Assembly: GCF_900112615.1 (NCBI RefSeq) | Contig: NZ_FOMK01000001.1 | Location: 1,426,001-1,490,000 of the forward strand | Length of the DNA: 64,000 nt | Origin: Chitinophaga sp. CF118 | GTDB lineage: Bacteria; Bacteroidota; Bacteroidia; Chitinophagales; Chitinophagaceae | Direction: 5' to 3' | Shown here: positions 8,305-16,810 of the stretch, one piece after another | Position numbering within the stretch: the first letter of the stretch is position 1 | Layout of the letters: each line of letters begins with the position of its first letter | Position numbers and translations under genes: made by a program | The notes under the pieces: generated by a model | Databases searched by the model: none | Told to the model about the DNA's origin: nothing | The model's input: the letters and a program-made list of their open reading frames with translations, nothing else

Positions 8305-9240
8305 TCAGAAAGTTATTTCCTGCAATAAAAAGTCAGCAGTTTTAGGAGCCTTAGGATCAAACAACTCACTGAGCTTAGCATTTAAAACATGGTATTTCCC
8401 ATTTACTAAAACCCCTGTTGTAGGAAATGGTAAAATGCTTTCTTTAGAACTGATGATACTGGCAGTTGTCCAATTATCAGTTGATTTCACCTGAAAAATT
8501 CTGGATGATGAATTAGATACAACTACCAGTTCATTTTTACCGTTAAGTATCAGCCCATCAGCACCTTTTAGTTCATCAACTTTAATTACCTTAACATCAT
8601 TGGGGTTCTTAGTGTTAATCTTATATAATAAGCCCTTGTTAGACTGAGCCACTATCAGATAACCATCCGGATGATAAACAATTCCATTTAAGTTAAAACC
8701 ATCCCCAGTCCATGCTTTATCTTGCACAAAGATAGATGCATGATGGTCCTTATCTATTCTGAATATTATAGGAGAAATACTATTCGTTACATATAGGTTG
8801 CCACTATTATCCAATGTAAGGTCATTAATAAAATTAGGATGATCTGGATTTAGTTTCCCTAAATCTATTTTAAACTTACGTTTGCCGGATTTCAGATCGT
8901 ATCCGATAACTTCAGATAATTTGTAGGCCTTTGCAGGGTTAGTTTTAACTGCTGCACCATTATCAATATTTGTAACAAATAAAGTATTGTTCTTTTCATC
9001 AGCCAGAATACCAACCGATGCGATCAAATCCGGATCTTGTGTGAATGGCGTGTAATTGCCTTTAAAATCCAGCTTGCCGACCTGGCCGATATTAACTGAA
9101 CTTATAAAGAAAACGTTTTGCTTTTTACTGTATGCTGTTCCTTCAGGGTATAGCCTGTCAGCATGTATTGAAATATTTTGTCCGAAAGTCAGGGAGCTTA
9201 TTCCCATAAGGATACCGATTGTGAATGCACTTCTTTTCAT
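8305..9240 (-). CDS. Exported SMP-30/gluconolactonase-like beta-propeller protein
   Basis: A 311-residue protein with a signal peptide (MKRSAFTIGILMGISSLTFGQ) and a propeller of the SMP-30/gluconolactonase/strictosidine synthase-like superfamily. Blade motifs include the PEGTAYSKKQNVFFIS start, NFINDLTLDNSGNLYVTNS, GFNLNGIVYHPDGYLIV and GADGLILNGKNELVVV. The Asn and Asp in FINDLT and GADGL sit where these enzymes bind their divalent metal, so it could be a lactonase, but a non-catalytic role is possible. A perfect CRP-type site lies about 82 bases upstream, next to a Crp/Fnr regulator gene. Confidence 0.85.
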   Translation of the reverse strand: MKRSAFTIGILMGISSLTFGQNISIHADRLYPEGTAYSKKQNVFFISSVNIGQVGKLDFKGNYTPFTQDPDLIASVGILADEKNNTLFVTNIDNGAAVKTNPAKAYKLSEVIGYDLKSGKRKFKIDLGKLNPDHPNFINDLTLDNSGNLYVTNSISPIIFRIDKDHHASIFVQDKAWTGDGFNLNGIVYHPDGYLIVAQSNKGLLYKINTKNPNDVKVIKVDELKGADGLILNGKNELVVVSNSSSRIFQVKSTDNWTTASIISSKESILPFPTTGVLVNGKYHVLNAKLSELFDPKAPKTADFLLQEITF

Positions 9241-9321
9241 TTTGTTTAATTTTGCGTTAATTGCTAATGCAAAATTCTACAATTACAGCAGGGCTGAGAG
9301 AGGCATTTATCACTTTGATTT

Positions 9322-9337
9322 TGTGACAAAAGTCACA
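9322..9337. promoter_or_regulatory. Perfect CRP/FNR-type operator
   Basis: The sequence TGTGACAAAAGTCACA matches the classical TGTGA-N6-TCACA CRP consensus exactly. It lies immediately beyond the stop codon of the Crp/Fnr gene (9338) and about 82-97 bases upstream of the SMP-30-like start at 9240. The position suggests the adjacent regulator controls the SMP-30-like gene. Confidence 0.6.
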
Positions 9338-9907
9338 TCAGAAACGGTACAAACGGCTTAGTGTTTCACGGGAGACACCGAGATAAGACGCTATAAATGA
9401 CTTAGGAATACGGTTAATCAGATGAGGATATTGCTGAATAAAATTTTCATAGCGGTCCTTTACACTCCCCATAATCATCAATTGCAATCGTTTTTGCAAC
9501 GATATATAACCCAGGTTAGCTTTCACAGCCACGAAATGTTCGTACTTCCGCATTTCGGCAACTAATTTTTCCCGGTTCTCTAATGTAATACCAAGTACTT
9601 CGCTATCCTCCAGACAATCAATATTTATAGTAGCCTTTGAACTTTTAAAGAAGGCTTCTCTATCAGTAATCCACCAGTCCTCTACGCCAAACTGATAAAT
9701 GAATTCCTTTCCGGTATCGTTATCTGCTATATAAGCTTTGAGGCAACCCTTCAATACAAAATATTCGTACTTCACATAATTACCTTCCTGTACAAGAAAG
9801 GAATGTTTTTTAAGTTTCTTTAATACAAAATGGCTCAGGATATAATCAAATTCTTCATCTGATAATGGACTTATAGCTTCTATATGATTTCGGAGTAAAT
9901 GAGACAC
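9338..9907 (-). CDS. Crp/Fnr-family transcriptional regulator
   Basis: A 189-residue regulator with an N-terminal cyclic-nucleotide-binding-like domain (about 10-120; FLVQEGNYVKYEYFVLKGCLKAY) and a C-terminal winged HTH (RIPKSFIASYLGVSRETLSRL). The start is a GTG at 9907, since no ATG precedes the conserved N-terminus. The effector pocket lacks the full cAMP signature, as is usual in Bacteroidota members. It is co-directional with the SMP-30-like gene, and a perfect TGTGA-N6-TCACA site lies between them. Confidence 0.88.
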   Translation of the reverse strand: MSHLLRNHIEAISPLSDEEFDYILSHFVLKKLKKHSFLVQEGNYVKYEYFVLKGCLKAYIADNDTGKEFIYQFGVEDWWITDREAFFKSSKATINIDCLEDSEVLGITLENREKLVAEMRKYEHFVAVKANLGYISLQKRLQLMIMGSVKDRYENFIQQYPHLINRIPKSFIASYLGVSRETLSRLYRF

Positions 9908-10044
9908 GGATTAGTTTATAAATAATTAGCTCTTGAAAAATATGCATAACCAGCATTACAATAAAAGTAATGATTATATTAATTACTACATAAGAATGGC
10001 TTATCCTATTATCAAAGATAGGTGAACAGTACTTAAAAAAATGA

Positions 10045-10057
10045 TTGATAGTATCAA
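10045..10057. promoter_or_regulatory. Palindrome upstream of marR-like gene
   Basis: TTGATA-G-TATCAA is a perfect 13-base palindrome ending 32 bases before the MarR start codon. Its size and position suit a MarR-family autoregulatory operator; this is inference. Confidence 0.4.
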
Positions 10058-10089
10058 CCAAATTCCTTATTTTCGTCCAATAAACGAGT

Positions 10090-10515
10090 ATGGCAGGTAA
10101 CAAAAAATTTACGCCGCTTATTTCAGGGATAGGTGCTCTGCGATTAAAATTGTTGCGTGAGTGTGACAGACTTTTCCGGGAAAAGAATTTCCCCCTGGAT
10201 ATGGATCAGGTATCGGTACTCAGGTTGTTATATGGTTCACCAGGCCTCACGCAAAAGGAGATTGGAACCCAATTGCAGCGTGATAAAGGTTCTGTTAACA
10301 GAACCATCTCGGTTTTTAGCGAGAAGGGTATTGTGAAGGTTATAATGGATAAACAGGATAAACGAAAGACCAGGATTGAATTGACAATTGAAGGGAAGAA
10401 CCTGGCGAAACAGACTGAGATTGTTCTGGTAAAATATGAGAAATCCCTTGCTTCGCTTTTTAGTGAAGAAGAATATCAAACATTCAACCTTCTGATGAAT
10501 AAACTTCTTAATTAG
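10090..10515 (+). CDS. MarR-family transcriptional regulator
   Basis: A 141-residue protein with the MarR winged HTH: LTQKEIGTQLQRDKGSVNRTISVFSEKGIV is the recognition segment (about 55-84), followed by the wing with DKQDKRKTRIELTIEGKNLA. No other domain is present. An isochorismatase-like gene follows only 8 bases downstream and is probably co-transcribed. The ligand is unknown. Confidence 0.9.
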   Translation: MAGNKKFTPLISGIGALRLKLLRECDRLFREKNFPLDMDQVSVLRLLYGSPGLTQKEIGTQLQRDKGSVNRTISVFSEKGIVKVIMDKQDKRKTRIELTIEGKNLAKQTEIVLVKYEKSLASLFSEEEYQTFNLLMNKLLN

Positions 10516-10523
10516 AATTTTAA

Positions 10524-11087
10524 ATGGACTCAAACAATCACAACACTGCCCTCCTTGTAATGGATATGCAATTAGCAGTTATTCGTAGTCTTCCGGATTA
10601 CAATGAAATCGCTGGTAAAGTGGCAGAAGCCATTGCATATGCCCGCTCCCAAAACATACCTGTTCTTTTTGTAGTGGTCGGTTTTCGACCAGGAATGCCT
10701 GAAGTTAGCATGAATAATAAAGTTTTTTCAGCAAGCAAAGAAAGGTCTGCAAATAAAAGCATAGGTGATTTGATGAACATTGATGATACTGTCGCTCCAA
10801 TACCAGGCGAAATCATCATTACCAAACGTCGTCTTAGTGCATTTACAGGAAGTGATCTTGAAGTTGTTCTTCGGGCGCAAGGTATTCAGGACCTCGTTCT
10901 TACCGGCGTTGCAACCAGCGGAGTTGTATTATCAACTTTGCGTGAAGCTGCCGATAAAGATTATCGTATTACTGTATTATCAGACTGCTGTACCGATAGA
11001 GATATAGAAGTACACAATGTTCTTACTAATAAAGTCTTTCCATTTCAGGCATCTGTACTTACTTTGGAAGAATGGTGCAATAAATAA
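10524..11087 (+). CDS. Isochorismatase-like protein lacking the usual catalytic Cys
   Basis: A 187-residue protein of the isochorismatase-like (cysteine hydrolase) fold. The catalytic Asp is present in ALLVMDMQLA, and the Lys in ITKRRLSAF. The position that carries the nucleophilic Cys in true cysteine hydrolases reads LTGVATSGVVLSTLREA, with Val in place of Cys. It is therefore unlikely to work as a nicotinamidase-type hydrolase; true isochorismatases also do without the Cys. It sits 8 bases after a MarR gene, suggesting control by that regulator. Confidence 0.85.
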   Translation: MDSNNHNTALLVMDMQLAVIRSLPDYNEIAGKVAEAIAYARSQNIPVLFVVVGFRPGMPEVSMNNKVFSASKERSANKSIGDLMNIDDTVAPIPGEIIITKRRLSAFTGSDLEVVLRAQGIQDLVLTGVATSGVVLSTLREAADKDYRITVLSDCCTDRDIEVHNVLTNKVFPFQASVLTLEEWCNK

Positions 11088-11098
11088 GATTTTCCAGG

Positions 11099-11908
11099 CT
11101 AAGATATGTTATCTCGAATGGTAATGGTATCGCCAATGCGAATAGTTCCTGCACCTTGAAACAACAGATTTTGGCCGAAATAAATTTTATTGTTTTTAGC
11201 ACGGTAAGTACTAAGTGTTTTCAAAGGTTCTTTTCCTTTTATACCGGATTGCTGATCAATGGTAGTAATAGTACAGCGAGCGCAGGGCTTAACACCAAAA
11301 AATTGTATATCGCCAATACTAAATTGTTTCATGTCGTCCTCCTGAAATGGAATTCCTCCGGTAAATACAATATTGGGCCTGAAGCGGTCCATCAGTAAAG
11401 GGGAAGATAATCTGCTGTTCAGATCATCAAGTGAAGCCTGACCGATAATCAATAAAGGATATCCATCAGAAAAACTGGTGATTTCTTTATTGTGTGCATA
11501 AAACTCATCTACTTGTCGCAGGCTACTATCCGGCATATAAACCAGCCGGCAGGAAATATCCAGTTGTTCACTAAACCAGGCATCCGCTTCAGCACTTACG
11601 CATTGCGCGATGCAGCTGTCGTTCCATACAGTAACCCTAATTGTTTCTGTATGGAAAGGTTGAAAGGGAATCCGGTAAAAAAAATCTGATTTACTGATAT
11701 TTATAATCAACAAGCCATCCTTATGCAGGCTTACCTCTAAACAAGCCATAGCAGGGACTTCGCGTTGTGAGAGGAAACGGTTGTTTTCATCTATCAGCAT
11801 CCATCTTCTGTCGTATTCAAAACCGCGATCGGTAAGAGAAGCCGCAGGCAATGCGATTCCACCTAATGATTTAACAGGATAAATATATAATTCGCTAACT
11901 GTAAGCAT
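11099..11908 (-). CDS. MOSC-domain protein (YcbX-like)
   Basis: About 269 residues from the ATG at 11908; an upstream ATG at 11995 would add 29 residues that do not resemble the family. The N-terminal MOSC_N beta-barrel (ELYIYPVKSLGGIALPAASLTDRGFEYDRRWM) is followed by a MOSC domain with FRPNIVFTG, GVKPCARCTITTID and FGQNLLFQGAGTI. The Cys in PCARC is the expected molybdenum-cofactor ligand. Family members such as YcbX and mARC reduce N-hydroxylated compounds. It ends 12 bases from the convergent isochorismatase-like gene, with no clear terminator between. Confidence 0.9.
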   Translation of the reverse strand: MLTVSELYIYPVKSLGGIALPAASLTDRGFEYDRRWMLIDENNRFLSQREVPAMACLEVSLHKDGLLIINISKSDFFYRIPFQPFHTETIRVTVWNDSCIAQCVSAEADAWFSEQLDISCRLVYMPDSSLRQVDEFYAHNKEITSFSDGYPLLIIGQASLDDLNSRLSSPLLMDRFRPNIVFTGGIPFQEDDMKQFSIGDIQFFGVKPCARCTITTIDQQSGIKGKEPLKTLSTYRAKNNKIYFGQNLLFQGAGTIRIGDTITIRDNIS

Positions 11909-12046
11909 AGGCGCTAAGGTACGAAATAGTAAAAAGCGATCCTTCAATAACGAGCTGCTTCTACTTCTAAAGGAATTGGAATGTGTGGAAATCAAACAAC
12001 AAGATAATTACCGGTATAAATGGCTGGCTGGATTCAGAAAAATTTG

Positions 12047-12090
12047 TGTAGTTAAATAACTACACTTATATTTGTAGTCAAATAGCTACA
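12047..12090 (+). promoter_or_regulatory. arsR-like promoter with two operators
   Basis: Two similar palindromes, TGTAGTTAAATAACTACA (12047-12064, perfect) and TGTAGTCAAATAGCTACA (12073-12090, imperfect), lie 26 bases apart centre to centre. Between and overlapping them is a -7 box TATATTTG (12067-12074) with a TTG at 12044-12046 at the right distance. The start codon follows at 12093. This is the usual design for an autorepressing ArsR/SmtB-type protein. Confidence 0.75.
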
Positions 12091-12092
12091 CA

Positions 12093-12413
12093 ATGAATTT
12101 AAGACGAGATGTATTTCAAGCCATAGCAGACCCGACAAGGAGGGCTATACTCCTATTGGTAGCCTCACAATCCATGACAGCAGGTGCAATAGCTGCAAAC
12201 TTTGACACTGCCAGACCGACAGTTTCAAAACACCTGCAAATACTCACCGAGTGCGAATTACTTAAACAAGAGCAAAACGGCAGAGAGATTTATTATAATA
12301 TAAATGCAAAAAAAATGAAAGAGGTAGCCGACTTCATTGAGCCATTCCGCCAAATGTGGGACGACCGGTTCAATAAATTAGAAGCAATAATGAAAAAATA
12401 TAAAAGCAAATAA
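12093..12413 (+). CDS. ArsR-family transcriptional repressor
   Basis: A 106-residue winged-HTH protein of the ArsR/SmtB superfamily. It begins with the typical [21 protein letters not shown], and the recognition helix region is [19 protein letters not shown]. The Cys residue of classical arsenite sensors is not at its usual site, as in the group paired with SRPBCC/AHSA1 genes. The next gene begins one base after its stop codon. Two operator-like palindromes overlap its promoter. Confidence 0.92.
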   Translation: MNLRRDVFQAIADPTRRAILLLVASQSMTAGAIAANFDTARPTVSKHLQILTECELLKQEQNGREIYYNINAKKMKEVADFIEPFRQMWDDRFNKLEAIMKKYKSK

Positions 12414-12414
12414 T

Positions 12415-12879
12415 ATGGAGCAAAAAACAAAAATTAATGCCGAAGACGGAAAACAGGAATTAGTGATAACAAGGGAATTTGATTTGCCATTGGAATTACT
12501 TTTTAAAGCGTACGTAGAGTCCGACATTGTTGAGCAATGGATGGGAACGAAAGTGCTGAAGCTTGAAAATAAAAAGCACGGCAGTTACCAATTTGAAACA
12601 ACTGATCCTAAAGGAAACAAACACGGGTTCAGTGGGACAATCCACGAGTTTAGCCCGAACCAGAGAATCACACGGACATTCGAAATGGAGAATACGCCTT
12701 TTTGCGCACAGCTTGAGTTCCTGGAATTTGAAAAACTCACTGACGACACCAGCAAACTCAATATGCATATAGTATATAGATCAGTCGCACTCAGAGACCA
12801 AATGATGCAAATGGGTTTTGCTCCAGGCATAAACATGGCACATAACCGATTACAACAAATAGTAAACAAATTAAAATAA
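12415..12879 (+). CDS. SRPBCC (AHSA1-type) protein
   Basis: A 154-residue START-like/Bet v 1-fold protein of the AHSA1 family. The N-terminus has ITREFDLPLELLFKAYVESDIVEQWMG, followed by GKHGFSGTIHEFSPNQRITRTFE-type strands. Such proteins bind hydrophobic ligands in a central cavity; the ligand here is unknown. ArsR-AHSA1 pairs are common and are usually co-regulated. It is one base from the upstream regulator and 6 bases from the downstream DoxX gene. Confidence 0.88.
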   Translation: MEQKTKINAEDGKQELVITREFDLPLELLFKAYVESDIVEQWMGTKVLKLENKKHGSYQFETTDPKGNKHGFSGTIHEFSPNQRITRTFEMENTPFCAQLEFLEFEKLTDDTSKLNMHIVYRSVALRDQMMQMGFAPGINMAHNRLQQIVNKLK

Positions 12880-12885
12880 CATACC

Positions 12886-13275
12886 ATGACAAAGAGAAAT
12901 AAAATTATCTATTGGATTTCTACTCTCTGGCTTGCATTAGGAATGATATCAACTGGAGGAGTACAGTTATTCAAAGTGAAAACAGAAGTAGATTCTATTA
13001 CACGTCTAGGCTATCCTATCTATTTTCTGACAATACTGGGCATTTGGAAAATTCTGGGAGTTGTAGCATCTCTTATTCCTAAATTTCCTTTACTAAAGGA
13101 ATGGGCTTATGCAGGCTTTTTCTTTGCCATGTCGGGAGCGATATTTTCACATATCGCATTTGGTGATCCAGTGAAGGAAATATTCCCCTCATTACTATTA
13201 CTAACCCTGACCATCGTATCCTGGTATTTCAGACCTGCGGACAGAAAAATCATTTCAGTTAATTCTAATAAATGA
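12886..13275 (+). CDS. DoxX-family membrane protein
   Basis: A 129-residue inner-membrane protein with four predicted helices (about 9-29, 46-66, 72-95 and 101-118). The motifs GGVQLFK, LGYPIYFLTILGIWKILGVVA and EWAYAGFFFAMSGAIFSHIAFGD are characteristic of the DoxX-like family. The role is unknown, although relatives are linked to redox or thiol stress. Its stop overlaps the next start by four bases (ATGA), implying translational coupling. Confidence 0.88.
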   Translation: MTKRNKIIYWISTLWLALGMISTGGVQLFKVKTEVDSITRLGYPIYFLTILGIWKILGVVASLIPKFPLLKEWAYAGFFFAMSGAIFSHIAFGDPVKEIFPSLLLLTLTIVSWYFRPADRKIISVNSNK

Positions 13276-13859
13276 ATAAAATGAATCCCAAGGTTGATTT
13301 TTATTTTAGTAAAGCCGAAAAGTGGCAGGAAGAACTGGAGCAATTGAGAATGGTCGTTCTTGATTGTGGGCTGACAGAAGAATTGAAATGGAGAGTTCCT
13401 TGTTACACATTTCAGAACAGTAACATAGTTTTAATACATGTGTTTAAAGAATACTGTGCACTTTTGTTTTTCAAAGGTACCTTACTAAATGATCCCAATG
13501 GTATTCTAATTCAACAAACGGAAAATGTGCAGGCGGCGCGCCAGATCCGGTTCACCGGTATTCAGGAAATAGTGAAGATGAAATCCATCCTCAAAGCCTA
13601 TATTTATGAAGCTATTGAAGTGGAAAAATCCGGTTTGGAAGTGAATTTTAAAAAGACCGCTGAATTCGAAATTCCTGAAGAATTTCAAAAGGAATTGGAT
13701 AAAACCCCTGCCTTGAGAACTGCTTTTGAAGCATTGACACCAGGACGGCAAAGGGGATACATTCTTTATTTTTCTGCACCCAAACAATCCAAAACCCGGG
13801 ACTCGAGGATTGAAAAAAGCATGCAGCAAATTCTCGAAGGAAAGGGACTAAATGATTAG
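13272..13859 (+). CDS. YdeI/OmdA-family protein (DUF1801 + OmdA)
   Basis: A 195-residue protein with two parts: a DUF1801-like domain (about 10-120; TEELKWRVPCYTFQNSNIVLIHVFKEYCALLFFKG) and a C-terminal OmdA segment (about 140-190; FQKELDKTPALRTAFEALTPGRQRGYILYF) followed by the SRIEKSMQQILEGKG tail typical of YdeI. The biochemical function is unknown. It overlaps the DoxX stop codon and belongs to the same operon. Confidence 0.88.
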   Translation: MNKMNPKVDFYFSKAEKWQEELEQLRMVVLDCGLTEELKWRVPCYTFQNSNIVLIHVFKEYCALLFFKGTLLNDPNGILIQQTENVQAARQIRFTGIQEIVKMKSILKAYIYEAIEVEKSGLEVNFKKTAEFEIPEEFQKELDKTPALRTAFEALTPGRQRGYILYFSAPKQSKTRDSRIEKSMQQILEGKGLND

Positions 13860-13928
13860 TAGTATTTCAGGCCTGCAGATAGGCAATAAAATGTTTAACA
13901 TTCTATTCAACAGAAATAATATAAAAGT

Positions 13929-14504
13929 ATGAACAAATCTAAAAGCAATAAAAAGGAGTTGTCACTGGAACAACGTGAAGAACTGCTCAGGACATTGAAA
14001 GTCCGTTTTGAGAAAAACATGAACCTCCATAAAGATCTTAAATGGGCTAATGTAGAAGCAAAGCTGGAAGCTAATACTGAGAAGCTATGGTCACTCTATG
14101 AAATGGAAGCAACCGGTGGTGAACCAGATGTTGTTGGTCATGATAAAAAGACGGGCGAATACATTTTTTACGATTGTTCAGCGGAAAGTCCTAAAGGCCG
14201 CAGAAGTGTTTGTTACGACATTGAGGCTCTGGAGTCCAGGAAAGAACATAAACCGAAAAATAACGCTATTGATATGGCAGCCGCCATGGGCATTAAAATT
14301 TTAACGGAAGAACAATATCGGGAATTGCAGGAACTTGGAGATTTCGATACGAAAACGTCGAGCTGGGTACAAACTCCTACTAATATTAGAGAACTCGGCG
14401 GAGCCTTCTTTTGTGATCGCCGTTACGACCATGTTTTCTTGTATCACAACGGTGCGGAGTCTTACTATGCCGCCAGGGGATTCCGTGGCTCGCTAAGGGT
14501 CTAA
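13929..14504 (+). CDS. DUF4256 protein
   Basis: A 191-residue soluble protein that matches DUF4256 across its length. Typical segments are LLRTLKVRFEKNMNLHKDL near the start, then MEATGGEPDVVG, YDCSAESPKGRRSVCYD, the central MAAAMGIKILTEEQYRELQ, and GGAFFCDRRYDHVFLYHNGAESYYAARGFRG near the end. The family function is unknown. It lies 69 bases after the YdeI gene and is probably the last gene of the ArsR-led cluster. Confidence 0.88.
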   Translation: MNKSKSNKKELSLEQREELLRTLKVRFEKNMNLHKDLKWANVEAKLEANTEKLWSLYEMEATGGEPDVVGHDKKTGEYIFYDCSAESPKGRRSVCYDIEALESRKEHKPKNNAIDMAAAMGIKILTEEQYRELQELGDFDTKTSSWVQTPTNIRELGGAFFCDRRYDHVFLYHNGAESYYAARGFRGSLRV

Positions 14505-14646
14505 AATTTGCGTAGACAGCGAAGGTATGATGCAGGTTAGTTTGAGCAGGATCAGGACTGAATTGAAATAGATGGTTTAGTTTTTATCATTTGTAAAATT
14601 TTCACTTCTTACAATGTGCGAACTTGCTGTCATAAAATCAAACATT

Positions 14647-14973
14647 ATGAACTGGATCATTTTAATCATCGCTGGCTTATTTGAGGTAGCTTTTACCTCC
14701 AGCCTCGGAAAAGCAAAAGAATCGATAGGCATGGCCATGTATTTATGGTACGGCGCTTTCCTGTTCTCATTAGTGGCCAGTATGCTTTTACTAATGAAAG
14801 CCACACAATCCCTGCCCCTGGGAACAGCCTACGCTGTATGGACCGGCATTGGCGCAGTAGGGACTGCCTTGATGGGTATCTTTATTTTTAACGAACCTGC
14901 TCATTTCTGGAGGTTATTCTTTATAGTAGCATTAATAAGTTCTATCGTTGGACTGAAAGCTGTATCACACTAA
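14647..14973 (+). CDS. SMR-family small multidrug exporter
   Basis: A 108-residue integral membrane protein with four helices. The essential Glu of the small multidrug resistance family is E13 (ILIIAGLFEVAF). The conserved LPLGTAYAVWTGIGAVGTALMG is also present. The start at 14647 is chosen because the frame upstream would add 11 non-family residues. SMR proteins work as antiparallel dimers that exchange protons for cationic drugs or guanidinium; the sequence does not decide which. Confidence 0.9.
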   Translation: MNWIILIIAGLFEVAFTSSLGKAKESIGMAMYLWYGAFLFSLVASMLLLMKATQSLPLGTAYAVWTGIGAVGTALMGIFIFNEPAHFWRLFFIVALISSIVGLKAVSH

Positions 14974-14977
14974 TGCA

Positions 14978-15050
14978 GCCTGGCTAACTTCCTGGCATAT
15001 CGAAGCAAAATTGACAAAATAAGCCATTACAGCCTGGAAGCTAGCCAGGG
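14978..15050. terminator. Inverted repeat between convergent genes
   Basis: The 19-base segments at 14978-14996 and 15032-15050 are inverted copies with about 16 of 19 matching bases. They lie between the ends of two convergent genes. The position suggests a bidirectional terminator, but there is no clear T-run. Confidence 0.35.
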
Positions 15051-15056
15051 CTCATA

Positions 15057-15743
15057 TTATGGCAACAAGCTCATCTCTGGTTTATACAACAAGGTTTCTG
15101 AACGTATACTATTTATTACCTTAACTTCCGATGCTATTTCCAGGGCAGCAATTTCCTCCTGAAAATGTGCAGTTTTTCCAAATTCTTTAAAGCTGTTACA
15201 CCCTATTAATATGATCAACTGATTAAGATCACCACCGTCTACCATTTTGTAAATTTGAAACCCAAGGATGCTATCCATCTCTCTGTCTTTAAGTTTTTCC
15301 ATTAGCTTTAATGCAGCGGGTAGTTCACTAACCGAAAGGGAAATCAATCTTAGCAGCTTTGCGTTTAATACTGAACTATCCGGAGTGCTTAAATGAGGCA
15401 ACTTTTCAACTTTATATCTCCATAGAAAATCGCCAAAGGGAACTGTATGCAATTCATTGTCTGCTCCATCCTCAGCCGGACTAACAGGTTTATCAAAATC
15501 CTCCCATTTATGTCCAAATGTTGCATCTATAAAGCAACCATCCTGTGGTCCTGACACCACATACCATCCATACCAGTTCCAGGTATCTCCACTGTTTTTA
15601 TGCCATAATAGGTGCTGCTTATAACCATTTTCAAATTTCTTTTCTAAACCGGGTTTCGGTTTCCAAACCGCAAATTGGGCAATATGTTGCTGTGCCATCA
15701 TATTACTGCTAATCAGCAGTAATACACCTATTAATAACTTCAT
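15057..15743 (-). CDS. Exported hypothetical protein
   Basis: A 228-residue protein with a signal peptide (MKLLIGVLLLISSNMMAQ). The mature part begins QHIAQFAVWKPKPGLEKKFENGYKQHLLWHK, which resembles a ferredoxin-like or dimeric alpha-beta-barrel domain with a Trp-rich strand (TWNWYGWYVVSG). No family can be named with confidence. A TAGCTTTG box (15755-15762 on the opposite strand) lies 12 bases before the start codon, similar to the promoter of the MDR gene at 4625. Confidence 0.7.
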   Translation of the reverse strand: MKLLIGVLLLISSNMMAQQHIAQFAVWKPKPGLEKKFENGYKQHLLWHKNSGDTWNWYGWYVVSGPQDGCFIDATFGHKWEDFDKPVSPAEDGADNELHTVPFGDFLWRYKVEKLPHLSTPDSSVLNAKLLRLISLSVSELPAALKLMEKLKDREMDSILGFQIYKMVDGGDLNQLIILIGCNSFKEFGKTAHFQEEIAALEIASEVKVINSIRSETLLYKPEMSLLP

Positions 15744-15802
15744 CTTTTTATTGTCAAAGCTACCTGGGGGAAATCAGAAAAAATTGTAAAAAACTGAACT
15801 GG

Positions 15803-16615
15803 TTATAAACCTGTAAAATGATCGTTGATATATCCCCTGTTCCTGAAATAGTTTCCCGGAGCTTGATTGGTTAGAGAACGGAATGACTTTATCAGATGTG
15901 CCTGATCATAGTAACCCGCTTCGTAGGCGCATTCAGTAAGTGTTTTCTGAGGGTGAGTTGTTCTGTAAACTATAAAATGATTTAATTGTATGATACGAGT
16001 CATCATTTTCGGCCCCACGCCAATGTACTTATCAAACAAAACATCCAGGTATTTACCAGAGATACCTGTCTTTCTTATCAATTCATCTATAGTGACTAAT
16101 CCATTTTGATGTAAAATAGCACCCATGGACGCCTGTATATAGCCATAGCCGGGATAATCAGAGGATAAATCAGAAATCTTCTGAAACAGTAGTTGTTCAA
16201 AATTCAGAAAGGTTTGTTGCGGATTATCAGCGATACAATTGCTCAGCTGTAAATTGCTCACTACGTCGCTCAGCGCATATGATTGATTGGTTAAAGCCGC
16301 TAAAGGAACGCGGGTCAATGTATACAATGTATGCGGATAAAACCTGATGCCATATAATCTGGAACCAGGTAACAGCCTGAGTTGATAGCTATTTACTGTT
16401 TGTGCTGCAATGAATGTATGAGGCTCATTCACCCATGTATCGTTGTGCAATTTCCTTTGAGCTGATCCATTGTTAACATGGAAGATAATTTCGTGATGCC
16501 CGTCAGGAATGATATCCTCCTCATAGAAATGATCTTTGGTATTCACCTCAAGAAACCAAAACGATTTAACTAACTGTCTTATTTTTTGAGGAATATAGGT
16601 TTGTAGTGTTATCAT
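15803..16615 (-). CDS. AraC-family regulator with DUF6597-type N-terminus
   Basis: A 270-residue regulator. The N-terminal sensor domain (about 1-150) has the IIPDGHHEIIFHVNNG and LLPGSRLYGIRFYPHTLY motifs of the DUF6597 group. The C-terminal AraC HTH (about 165-265) has LIRKTGISGKYLDVLFDKYIGVGPK and TLTECAYEAGYYDQAHLIKSFRSL. The targets are unknown. It faces away from the M19 dipeptidase region. Its architecture and length equal those of the regulator at 45345-46157. Confidence 0.87.
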   Translation of the reverse strand: MITLQTYIPQKIRQLVKSFWFLEVNTKDHFYEEDIIPDGHHEIIFHVNNGSAQRKLHNDTWVNEPHTFIAAQTVNSYQLRLLPGSRLYGIRFYPHTLYTLTRVPLAALTNQSYALSDVVSNLQLSNCIADNPQQTFLNFEQLLFQKISDLSSDYPGYGYIQASMGAILHQNGLVTIDELIRKTGISGKYLDVLFDKYIGVGPKMMTRIIQLNHFIVYRTTHPQKTLTECAYEAGYYDQAHLIKSFRSLTNQAPGNYFRNRGYINDHFTGL

Positions 16616-16810
16616 TTACCACAACTATTTAAGGCAAATAAATATACCACAATGTAAAAAACAATTTAGTACGCAGAGATAATAAGTTTCCTGGCAATGC
16701 GGTTTCAATAGAATGCACCAGGCAGAAAATAGCCCAGCCACCAGCACCGGAATGCCTGATGAATAATGATAATCTTCCAATATTGTGGCAATAAATACCA
16801 CAATCGAACA

